Source: Bimastos eiseni (lineage: Eukaryota > Annelida > Clitellata > Crassiclitellata > Lumbricidae). From it: DNA of 64,000 nt. Shown here in pieces: positions 49,501 through 60,400 of the stretch. The first letter of the stretch is position 1, and the number at the start of each line of letters is the position of its first letter. The stretch spans positions 21,168,298 through 21,232,297 of the forward strand of contig OY365815.1 in the NCBI GenBank assembly GCA_959347315.1. Direction: 5' to 3'. The notes under the pieces were generated by a model. It ran no database searches, was not told the origin of the DNA, and saw only the letters and a list, made by a program, of their open reading frames with translations. Both the position numbers and the translations under genes were made by a program.

Positions 49501-50921
49501 AAGTCACTGAGGTTTTTTTACTTTGTCGTGGCTGGGAGCGGAGCAGGTTTTTGAAGAGGCGCTATTTAAATGCTCATAATGAATGAATGAATTGGAGGAG
49601 AGCTGGAATTGGTACGAATGAATGAGCGAATAGGCACTGCCTGACTGATTGGTTGGTTTATTTGAGAAACCTTTCATTATAATAATAATATGCTTATAGG
49701 ATTGAAGATAATGGTAAACATAGGCCAGAGAGACTACATTCCGAACATTGGAGATTCGTCTGGCCTTCGAGTTGTCGTCCATCCGCAGCGTCGAATGTCC
49801 TTTCCAGAGGATGACGGTATCACCGTCAGTCCCGGATACTTCTCGTCCATTGCCATCAAGAAGGTCGTTCAAGAACTCCTCTCGCATAATCGTAGACTAT
49901 ACACTTCTCGGTTCAATAGATAATGAATAGGTTTACAGATTTAGGTTTCTGTGATTTGCAAGGAAACATTCAAGAAACTTTGGATTTTCGATCAAATTGG
50001 ACCCCAAGCCGATGGAAGCCAAGTCTCGCATCATGTAACTTACTGCAGTGTGTCAGTTTGTCAAATAAATGAAAATACATACATAGACGTTTACAGAATG
50101 AACTGTCCAAAAAGAAAGAAGGTAGTTAGGTTGTCATTATTGTCGTATAACAGAAGGTTTGCGGTGATAGGACACAGCATAGGTAGGCTCTGTACAACCG
50201 AACGAACGCACGTAGGCCTATATAAGCTATTATATATGTTTCTATGTATAATTGTATATGCATGTATATATATTATTCTCTAAATTATGTATAAGGACAA
50301 TTGTTGGTAGACTATATTATTTGCTATAAGTAGGCCTAAGCTTCGAACTTTCTCAAGGCCACGCCGTATCGCCAGCCTAGGCCGATTTAGGTCTACTATC
50401 AGCAAGAAACAAAATACTGCGGTCAGTTTTGGTGCCAGGTCAGAATATGGTATGGGTTCAGGTAGACGATGATGTGTGTTTCAACTTCTTGAAACTGGTT
50501 TGAGATATTTTGTTATCTGTATGATTTCAGAGTCTTGTAAATCTTCAGCCTCAACCCTACGGAAACTGTACCACGAAGAGTCAGACGGATGTTGAGATTA
50601 ATTTCTACGCAGCTACACTTCCAGTGGGTTACAGCCGACAGGTAACATTCACAAAATCTTCTCAATTATTATGCGATAAATAAATCTATAGGTTCTTCTT
50701 CTGCTGCAGCAGTATCCGTGCATAGGACCAATAACCCCGCTCAGGTTAATAATGGATTGCAGACACTTATTTCTATTTCTCATACTTTAATTGGTCCTTT
50801 TGTTTGCACGCGCCCTCGTGGTGGTGGTGGTGGTGTTGTTGTTGTTGGTGGTGGCGTTGGGGATGATGATGATGTTGATAATGACGACGACGACGAAGAA
50901 GAAGAAGAGATGATGATAATG

Positions 50922-50977
<56 letters not shown>

Positions 50978-53734
50978 TACTATTATAATAATAATTCTAA
51001 CAATAATGGTAGACTGCATTATGTATTAAATGTGCGTATAATAATAATTATGTCATTGCCACTCATATGCGAAATAAAAGGCCTGCGAGAAGACTTGCTA
51101 TCAAAAGCATGTCATGGAGGCGTGCCTGTGCATGGACCCTTATCTGCCGAGTGGAGACGTCGACGAGAGATCCTCCGTTCCAGTTTGTTCCAGCAGGAAC
51201 ATCACACAAGGTATCGTCACTCTTCGAGTTTAAACGACGGGCACTGAAAGAATGCATGCTGGATTTTTCTGCATTAGTCTTGCTTCAATTGGCTGATTCG
51301 CTGACAGTCTTGACCCTTTGTGAATGATAGTGGCGCACTAAAAATGAGGTATTGTGTTGTAGTGTAGACCTATCACTCTGAAGACAGAAGAGGTGAATTT
51401 AGGTGCGGCTGATGTGCTGCCGGTATGAATGTGGCGGATGAACTTGGCGTAGAAGACGTTGAAATTTTGATGTACTCAATAACGAAAAGATGCAGAGCGA
51501 AGAGTCCTGCCGCTGGTGAAACCTGAGAAGGGTTTTTTAATAACTAGTCCAATTGGCACCGTCAGATCCAGACTGATACTAGACCAATGTGCTGGTAAAT
51601 AGGTAGCCAAGTGAGCACGTGACCAAACACGGTAATATTCTAAAATATTATCAACAAAGGTGAAAAAATCGCGTCGACGGAGTTGAAGGAGTATTTTCGC
51701 CAACCGCTTTAGTCTCTGCTGAAGTTTTTGCAGGTTGATAAAATTTGTTCGTCGTTTCTTTAGATGACTGCAGATACACAATCACAAAGAAATTTGCAAG
51801 TAGCGATCTAAGCTGCAACTGCCCGGATTCTTGCAGGTAGTCTATTCTTGATTATGCGGTTAAACTAATGTAAATGTACGCAGTGTCGATGCCATTTTTA
51901 TGCTGAATAGATCGTACGACCTCGACCCTGCACATTTTTAGCAAATTAATCGGATGAAATCCTTATCCAATAATGATTGAATTGGTTACACGTCTCTGCA
52001 AAGGTCTGCTCCCCGAATTCAGGATTATTCTAACCATAATTGCAAATCACCTACTAGCCTATAGCCCTATCATCTTCAAGCTCAGTCGACGCCACTTGAG
52101 GCTATAGTCTCACTTCCTCAATAGCTCTTGCCCCAATACACCTAGTCATCCACCTTCCAATTCTCGACCTAGGCAACAGCTACTCTGCCTCATCTGACCC
52201 TTTGGAAATCGGTCTGCTACATTGCAATCTGTTTTTTATAGAGTGACGTCCTACACGCATCATACGTCGTTGCGAGCTTGGCCATCCGAGAAAAGTCGGG
52301 TAGGAGCAGAGTTTTAACCCAAGACCTACTTGCTTTTAAAACTATATATATATATTTATATAGCCCTATTATAATATATTATACATATTATACTCAAGCG
52401 AAGGCAAGATAAAATTGCAAGAGATCATATTCGATGTAAATTAATAATTATTGTCTATTAAAGTGCATTTTGTCAATAATAAATTATAAGTGGTTTAACA
52501 GTAGATATTTATCATTTATCGTATTACAATGGTTCAATAGAACAATGATTTTCAATTGTTGTCTATAAACGATTTGATAAGATCAAAATTTATCAGTCAT
52601 GGCAATGAAATGGTTTGATTTTAGTGTTTCGGTTTAATTTGTTTGCTTCCTACAGAAGGCAACTCTTGACCGTCTTTCACGTAAACTCGGTCCTGGGTTC
52701 AATAGGTCAGACGATAAACTGATTTCTGATAACCTAGTAGAATTCGAACTCTACTTCGAAGAGCTCAGCTATAAACTGTTCGAAGAAAGACCCGGATATC
52801 CGGTGAGAAAATTCCTCTATTTAATGTTCTATGCAGTTATAGAATATTCATTTGGCGCGGCAATAATTAAATCAGATTTCGTGTGCAGAGGAGAAGGGGC
52901 AGGCCCTACATATTTTTGTGTTTGTTTTCAACCGTCTTGACATCCTACACTTTATTTTATAGCGTATTACGAATCACATTGATAACGTTAAATATGTTGT
53001 GACAGTATATTTCGTTTATTATACCTTCCATCTGACTGAACTCTAGAGCTGCTCGCTCTCTGACAGGACCCGTCCCAAGCCCTTGAAAAGGAGGAGGTGT
53101 ATTGAACTGATACCATATTGCCATCTGATTGTCGCTCAAGCAGAAGACCGGAGTCGTTGCAGCATAGCATCAGGATTGAAACAGACTATGAAGCGGACTA
53201 TAAAATGTATGCAAGATGTCACCCACGCTATAGATCGCACTCGGACAGTGAGTGTCAGTCCCAGTCAGAGTAAAGGAGGAGGGCGACGCCAACGATCCCT
53301 GTTATCACACAGTGTCATTAAGCTGAAACTACTACTAATGCCGTGTAATCATATTAATTAACATATCGTTCGTACAGGCACAGTCGATATTTGAGAAAGA
53401 CTATATACAGCTCAACTGCAACTGATTTCGCATTGTGAACGAATCTGGAACATGGCTAATCCTGGCATAATTTTCTCCAGAGTAACACACACGTTTGATA
53501 ATTCAGTGTAGGCTACAAAGTATAAGCTGGATAAATAAATAATCATTTCTATTAACTGAATTTTCTCGTGGTGTTTCTTTACTGCAGACTATCAGTTATG
53601 TGTCGGACTTGGGAGGAATTCTCGGCCTGTGGTTCGGCTTCGCAATGTTCTCGTTCTTCGAATTCTTTGAGTTCTTCGCTGACATCATGATGCTTGCAGC
53701 GAGGAAAGTGCTGACTCGGAAGAACCAAAAATGA
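43549..53734 (+). CDS. DEG/ENaC-family channel with inserted C-type lectin domain and mucin-like stalk, complete
   Basis: Thirteen exons join without a break into 876 codons: 43549-43714, 44989-45276, 46072-46237, 46812-47047, 47294-48128, 48783-48892, 49700-49863, 50531-50641, 51081-51210, 51764-51836, 52242-52299, 52656-52802, 53588-53734. An in-frame stop at 43522-43524 supports the start. The gating motif HG sits in TTIHGLPNYY, followed by TM1 (about 62-81) and FPSVTICNLNPVR (104-116). A furin-like KKRRKR lies at 143-148, then a CTLD (about 153-285; CWLGAY, WWSPEEPNGSG, FICK), a Thr-rich stalk with TTTEMLPS repeats (about 324-407) and an eight-Cys block starting CCCQCC (440-445). The channel palm resumes at GYSLQDMILDC and runs through CYVFNSG, VVVHPQRRMSFPEDDGI, PYGNCT, ACEKTC, CNCPDSC and LVEFELYFEELSY to TM2, with GFA (845-847) at the filter. 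Such channels form cation-conducting trimers. Lectin gating or anchoring is my inference. Exon 9 has a weak acceptor, and the small exons 10-11 are set by phase and homology. Confidence 0.92.
44429..44481 (+). repeat. Two (AT)n runs separated by TAGGCCTATGTC
   Basis: AT dinucleotide runs in intron 1 of the first channel gene. Confidence 0.9.
46426..46622. mobile_element. Short inverted-repeat element (hAT-like MITE)
   Basis: A 197-bp element in intron 3 of the first channel gene. It has inverted termini CAGGGCCGTACCGA and TCGGTACGGTCCTG, and the flanking octamers ttattgat and gtaatgat match at 6 of 8 positions. The interior repeats AGGGCGCAA/GGGCGC motifs. No coding capacity. Confidence 0.75.
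47409..47656 (+). repeat. Coding 24-bp tandem repeat (TTTEMLPS units)
   Basis: About ten copies of a 24-bp unit in exon 5 of the first channel gene encode T-T-T-E-M/I-L-P/T-S. The unit preserves frame, so copy-number change would lengthen or shorten the predicted O-glycosylated stalk by 8 residues at a time. Confidence 0.93.
48908..49080 (+). repeat. 17-bp minisatellite in intron 6 of the first channel gene
   Basis: About ten copies of an AATTATGAGCACGATTC / AATTATGAACATGGTTC unit, starting 16 bp after the exon 6 donor. A fragment of the same array recurs outside the gene at about 54499-54560. Confidence 0.9.
50818..50996 (+). repeat. Compound triplet microsatellite (GGT, GAT, GAC, GAA, AAT)
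   Basis: Consecutive GGTGGT, GATGAT, GACGAC, GAAGAA and AATAAT tracts in intron 8 of the first channel gene. The Ile- and Ser-rich frames it opens are artefacts. Confidence 0.95.
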
Positions 53735-54498
53735 ACCTGTTTCAGATTTATTAAAGATAAACATTTCTGTTACTATCTTTGAATAAGAATATATATGTGC
53801 ATATATTAAATAGACCGATGGTATATATATATATTATCTTCAAACGCCAGCTAGCAATTCTAACTTTTACAGGTGACTTTAAAGAGAAAGTGTAAATTAA
53901 TCTAAGTTTTGCAACTGCTTTACATCTAATGCATTGTTTCAACTCGCGTAAGAGGGTAATTACATATTTTTTGCTCAGATAAATGCATAATCTTTTTTTA
54001 CCGCGCGTTTTGTAAACGCTGCAGAACTTTACGATAGGGCTGTAGAAGCGAAATGGTGACTTTTCTGTGATCAGATATTGAAATATTTTGACTAGAACTT
54101 TGATTATAATTTTATTGACTGATTCTCTTTTTCATCTATGATACTTTGAAAACGTTGAGTCTTTCGAGACATAATCATACGAGTTGATTAACATCTAGAT
54201 CTGGTTCACAGTTACGATTAACTGTTTGATAACGAATCTAACCAACAGACAAGGATGTTGGAGCACGAAGTCAAGCGAAACATATGCTAGGGACAAGGTC
54301 CTCCACTTAATTGGACCATAGAGGCAGAAAGGTCAAGAGAAATGCTTGCGAGATCTGGAAACTGTCGTCTATGAGTGACCTGAAGTATGTGACGACGTAA
54401 GCACCAGGTTCGATATCTACTGCGCCCCCCAAAAACGCCCGAATCCGCCATTAGATCTACTCTTATTTCCAAAACGGTGCCGGGTATCCAAACCATAA

Positions 54499-54560
54499 GA
54501 ATATGGTTGAATTATGAACATAGTTCAATCATGAACATGGTTCGATTATGAACATGGTTG
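54499..54560 (+). repeat. Second copy of the 17-bp minisatellite
   Basis: GAATATGGTTGAATTATGAA and the following about 40 bp match 49008-49060 in intron 6 of the first channel gene essentially base for base. The copy lies about 760 bp beyond the stop codon of that gene. Confidence 0.85.
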
Positions 54561-54784
54561 AAATATTGAAACCAAAATTTATGCCACTTTTAGTAGGCCT
54601 ACATAAAGAGTAATATTACACTTGAGCTGAAACCAACCTATAATGATTTTATAAGAAAACAACGTCTGACTAAGGCTATCATTAGGGCCTATATAGGCCT
54701 ATGTCATTTTGTCATGCGTATCATGATGCCCCTTATGGACCCTTAGTGATCACTGATTAGCGTCGCCAAAATTATATTTGACAA

Positions 54785-54955
54785 CCTGTTTGTAATGAGG
54801 ATATTTTGAGGCGCCAAAATTAAATCTTACTAAGTTCGGATAAATTGGCTTGCATCAAGATAAAAAAAATGATAAGTTTTATTCCTCATTTTGGCGCCCC
54901 TTCTATATTTGCTCCTGGGGACAAGTCCCAGTTGTATCCCATAGGTACGCCTCTA
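54785..54955 (+). repeat. Dispersed repeat, copy 2 (partner at 18808-18990)
   Basis: Shares TTTGTAATGAGGATATTTTG, GCCAAAATTAAA, TCCTCATTTTGGCGCCCC and TACGCCTCT with the first copy in the same order. Confidence 0.75.
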
Positions 54956-55675
54956 GATTGCAGTGTGTTTTGGTAATGGTTGCCATATATAGGATACGTT
55001 GAAGTTAGGCTCAGTGTAAGCATTACTCATTAAAAGTTAGTTACGTTCACAGTTCATGGAGCATTTCTTACGAAACACCATGTAGGAAAAAGGAAATTTA
55101 CCACTCTGTGTTAACTATATAGAAAGTGCTTTATAAACAGACCTAGCTAATGACATTGGCGAGAGAAAAATCTATAATGTTGATTGAACAGAGTCTGGTA
55201 TCTGACAGCGGTGTTGTACATGCGTTACACGTTAAGTCCTGTCAATTTCAACGATAATTCGATTATCTATCACTACAAACGGTCTACGGGGGGCCTACTT
55301 GCGGCTAAGTGTACCTGATAAGTATCAGACGAAGCAAACAATGAAGCCCCATGGGAACACAAAGTGCTTCTTGTATCCTAAGCATACAACTGACCCAACC
55401 GGAAATACCGCTTGGAAATGCACGACGCTTCGAAGTAAACCCTAAAGACTTAATTGTCACACTCGACATCCATTAACTTTAAATGGCAACGCGCATGCGC
55501 ACATAGGCCTATTTAGAACGCACGCATATACCTAATAATAATTATATTATTATTATTATTAATTATAATATTATATATTATAATAATTATAATATACACC
55601 AAGATTCAACGCCGTAGCGTTCAGAGGCACGTTCAAACAGCCCACCGGGATTGTCAATTAAAGAGAATTGTCAGT

Positions 55676-55780
55676 CAGCATAATAATAATAGCAATAATA
55701 ATAATAATAATAATAATAATATTAATAATAATAATAATAATAACAATAATAATAATAATAATAACAACAACAACAACTAC
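55676..55780 (+). repeat. (AAT)n / (AAC)n microsatellite
   Basis: A long run of AAT triplets with occasional interruptions, ending in AACAACAAC. Adjacent TA-rich palindromic sequence lies at 55540-55595. Confidence 0.95.
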
Positions 55781-55799
55781 ACCGATTTATAAGTCGCCG

Positions 55800-56145
55800 T
55801 AAACGCGATCCTAACCACTACAAGAGCGCCATACAACCTATAACGATAGTCAGCAGACAGAGGTAAGCCTTAGAAAACAGAAACACTTTCAATTTAGTTT
55901 TGAATGGGTCTATTGAGTCGGCCGATCTAACGTACGGTAGGTGGAAGACCGTTCCAACACCGCGGACCAGCGGCCGAGAAGGCATGGTCTCCGAAACGCG
56001 CCCCAATCCTCCGCACACGGAAATCGGTCTTCACAGATGATCTGAGTCGCAGACCGGACGCGAAGAAGTGTGTCCCGAAGCAGAAACCGCGCAAATACCT
56101 GGGAGCTAATCCATGTAGCGATCTGTAGACGAGCAAGGTCTATAC
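55800..56145 (-). mobile_element. LINE 3' fragment (CR1/Jockey-type RT C-terminus), frameshifted
   Basis: The minus strand reads VYRSLHGLAPRYLRGF, then RIGARFGDHAFSAAGPRCWNGLP, and in a neighbouring frame VRSADSIDPFKTKLKVFLFSKAY. This is the standard end of a CR1/Jockey-superfamily ORF2. A single frame shift near 55930-55940 separates the two parts. It is the best preserved LINE piece in the window but lacks everything upstream of the RT C-terminus. Confidence 0.85.
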
Positions 56146-56227
56146 ACGCAAACATACGTAAGCACATAGGACTACACATATATGCAAGCAAACAGACTTT
56201 CCTATAGATATTCTCCATGCCTACATC

Positions 56228-56229
<2 letters not shown>

Positions 56230-56297
<68 letters not shown>
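56230..56297 (+). repeat. (AT)n microsatellite
   Basis: About 34 AT dinucleotides, directly upstream (minus-strand sense) of the LINE fragment. Confidence 0.97.
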
Positions 56298-56299
<2 letters not shown>

Positions 56300-57472
56300 A
56301 ATAACATACACGCCGAGGGACATTGACAGACCAGCAAAGAAAGGTGGAGGCGCTCTAATTAACCATTGATCTATTTAACCGGATGCATTCTGCTTTGACG
56401 GACCAACATAGGCGCAGGCCTACTGTGGGACAAATAGACAGACATACACAGCAATAGAAAGATAATAGGCAGAGAGGCACAGCGACAGACAGACAGACAG
56501 AGTATGAAATGCCCTTGAAAGTCATTGATTAGTTTTCTGTTTACATATTGAACGCACAGAAAAATTACAACACATGAGAACTAAATTGGACGACGCTCGA
56601 TTGAACAGCGGAACCAAATTTCCTGATCATTTAGTAAAGTTTTGTTGAAGGAACGCTTACAGTAGCTGATGAAAAGAACGAAAGCTTTTAACGGAATTCA
56701 GAATCAATTTCCTCGAGGGGTGTAAGAAATTACTTCAAATAGCCGAAGTGGATAAGCAACTGAGGCGTGCGTGGAAAGATGTTAAATACCCGTCTGAACA
56801 GACTGTTGTGTGATGCTCATGTACACCGTTTAGATAGGCTTACCGTTAGTATCATGCTTCACAGTTGTTGATTTAAAATTCTGTTAGAAACTAAATTAGA
56901 CAAACTATTAACCGCCTCTGAGTAAGTTGTACCCCACTGTGAGAGACACTTTATAAGACCATAAATAGAACAGAGGTTTGTAGAAATGGAATTTGTTTCT
57001 AAAATAATAATAGACCACAATGATCACGTAGAAGCTCAATTATTGTTCATGTATGTGCGACGAATGCTTTGTGCATACGACAACGACTTCCTCTTAGTCC
57101 TGTTCTATTTAAAGGAATCACGCTCGAGTTAACATTCTCTGTCGAACTGTGGTCTAAATATAAGCACATCATTCTATAAGTCATCTTTTAAACATCAGAA
57201 TGTGCGCTGGGATAGGCCTATATATATATACTGTATTTATTTTGCGACCCCAATTAATAGAGGACTTGGTTGATGACAGACTTCTCATGGGTCGCTTTTT
57301 ATCGAAGTAGGCCTACTTATCGTACTTACCCTAATCGTTGAAGTAATCGTAATTGTACTTACCATAGGCCTGCTTATAAGGTGCAACTCAAAAGCTAAGT
57401 GTCTGGCGCCAGCGTCTATACTTTGGATTGTGTCTAAAAGTGCGTCCGTAAATGGTATGATTATGTTTTGCC

Positions 57473-60400
57473 ATGCTGGCTGACACAAATTTTCAGCAAA
57501 TCAGAAGTGGTTCAGCTTCCAATCAAATCGAAAAAATTCAAAGATATGATTTGCAAGAAAATGGAGGAAAAGAAACCAGAGGAAGGATGGAAGTGGATGA
57601 TTTCGGAATGGGAAAGGATAGGCGAGCAAATGGAAACGGAAACATCGCGAAACTTAGTAGAAGTGAAGACAGCCCAAGTGTAGGAACGAAATCGTACGTA
57701 GTCATGAAAGGAGGAATGAACTCAGACGGGAAAGGCCGCGTTCGCAGAGGAATCAAAGGTTACGGGTATTGCTACCAAACACCTTCGCGTTTTAAATATG
57801 TCGATGACAACATCACGCCAAGCGTCCTGTTGGATGGTCTCGTCGAGAAGACGACGGTTCATGGATTGCCAAACTACTATCAGGCACGAGGTGGGTAAAT
57901 AGCATCAATCGGTCTAGGATAGAAAAGAAAAGATCGTTTCCCTCCTAATAAATCTATATCTACTATATGTTACACCGAAATTTGCCAGCTATTCAGTTAT
58001 ACAATTAATGGTATTGCCGCAGTCTGGCTTGACAGAAATTATATTCTCTGGTCATTATCGGTATCGACGCCTAATGTATAGAATGATGGGATATCATAAA
58101 CATTTTTTGCAAAGCCAAATGACATCTTATTATAACAGTGACCCCTTATGTCTTTAAAGATAATAATTGTATTTAAATTCAATTTTTTCTATCGATTTCC
58201 GCTTCTTCTCAAATCGATTTATTCGAGTCCAGCAGATTATTTGGACGGATGATATGAAAGTTAATTGCCGTTTCCTTGTGTTGCTGTCATATTTATTTGG
58301 ATGGCGATTATTGTGGACAGTGATTATCTTGTTATTCTTCTATTTTATTTCTATCTTTATTAAGTATTTACCCAGCTTTTTTAATGTAGGCCTATATGTT
58401 GTTCGTTCAAGCAATTTATCGGTACCAACAGTCTTTCAATAACATTTTAAAACAATACTTATGCAATCGCCAAACAGGTTTTTAGTTTCTAATATCTCCT
58501 CTGTTGGCTCAAGGATTTATGCATGCAAATATACATACATTTATATATGTATAGATATTAACATATATATACATATATATGTAAATAAACAAAGAAATCT
58601 GCATAATCATAAGCTCATAGCATATTGCTGCTGCAATAGCATTAAGGCATGCCAAGAAGTCTCATTTGCTTGGAAATATTCCAGGCCCAGTAAAGAAGTG
58701 TTTCTGGATCGCAGCGATGTTGCTGATGACAGCTGGACTTTGCTACAACTTAAAAGGTCTGACGGTGAACTACCTGAGCCATCCAGTCACCGTTACCATC
58801 AGTTTAGTCCAGCAGCGTCAACTCGTATTTCCATCCGTAACCATCTGCAATTTGAATCCAGTTCGAGCATCGATTCTGGAAAGAATGTCTGTTGAGAGGC
58901 AGAAATCAGTTCAATTGAGGCGAAAGAAAAGGAGTTCAACGCCAGGCAACATTAAATTATGAATACAATAGCATTGTTAATTACTTTAATGATGTCGTCA
59001 ACAGTTTTATATGATTGTGACAAAGAATAGCAATGATGATTGATATATGATGACGGTACACGAATTATGACCACAATTAGCATAGCAACAGCCACAACGA
59101 CGACGATGATGATGGCAAGCTGAAGTGGTGGCAACAATGATGATGATAAGGTAACAAAGATGATGATGAGACAAGGACAAGGAAAATGGGAGAGATAGCA
59201 GATGAAGGGGCGAGGACAAAGGTGATTGTAAAGATAATTAATGAAGGGGTGAAGACATTTCTGTTGGTGACAAAATATATAACAAATAAAGGGCGAGGAA
59301 AAGGATCGTGACACATGATTTAATGCATAATTCAATGAAACTTGATATAGCGCCTCTTTAAGGAATCTACTTAGAGGCGCTCTTTATGCTGGCCTACATA
59401 ATCTTAAGGGGTAGAGCGAAGACTGTCGTACCGATTCGCGGACTTGGGGAAGGGGTCGACGAGCAGTTCCTCACTGGTGCAATAGAAAAATGCTACAATT
59501 AAAATGATCACGACGGTGATGGTTGATGACGAATATCGCTTATGTCGGCAGGTGAATGTCCAGGCGGTTGGCAGCTGAATAACAGTTCCTGTTACTGGGC
59601 AACAGCGCCAGGAGTTATGACGAATTGTGGTTCGGCCTTGGTCAACTGTCTTGCATTCGCTCGTGGGTCACTTGTCAGCATCTCCGATCAGCAGGAAAAC
59701 GACTTTGTCATGAATCTCATGTGCGCAGGTGTTTTACTTCATGACTCAGACAATGATGACGACAGTTATGTTGATCACGAGGACAATGACGCTGATACAA
59801 ATTGCGATGTTGATCAACTGCAGACTATGATGGTGATCGTGCCGTAGATGGTGATCATAATCGTAATCTCTAAGCTTCTAAGACGCCACTCAGAAGTCAA
59901 GCGCAGGTATCAGCGTATTCATTGAGAGAAGATCCTTTTTGCAAGGCATTGGCTATATGACATGCTTGACTATAGGAGATTTAAATAGAAGGATGACACG
60001 TACTGTCATGTGTATAACTAATTCGATTACTCACCAAGCCATTCTACACCGTTTCACACGTATGAGTGAATTCCACGAATTTAGTCCAAAGGAAGAACAT
60101 AAATTCTAAACACGCTTCTCAGAGATGTGATAACTTTAGGCATACTGAAATATCCTAAGACAATTTTAAATCATAAGCCATATTTTTAATTGAATGCTTC
60201 CATAGGGCAGCGTTTGAAGTGTTGGCAAACCTGGATTTCTATTCCATTTAGTGGGAATTTTACTCTGAACGACTACTGGATCGGACTTTACAAGACGTCG
60301 ACTGAAAACGTAACAACAACGCACTGGTACGATGCTAACACGTCGCCATTCCGTAACTTCTACCCTGGAGAACCAGATGGAAGTGGTTATTGCGTTCGTA

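Larger units (their letters stand above)
53735..57472. other. Region between the two channel genes, no further gene seen
   Basis: It contains repeats listed separately: a minisatellite fragment at 54499-54560, a dispersed repeat at 54785-54955, (AAT)n, a LINE relic and (AT)n. The remaining sequence shows no recognisable exon. The promoter of the second channel gene should lie in its right part, but I see no clear element. Confidence 0.55.

Noticed and set aside
50718..51029. Ile-rich and Ser/Thr-rich frames in intron 8 of the first channel gene
   Set aside because: They are translations of compound triplet microsatellites.
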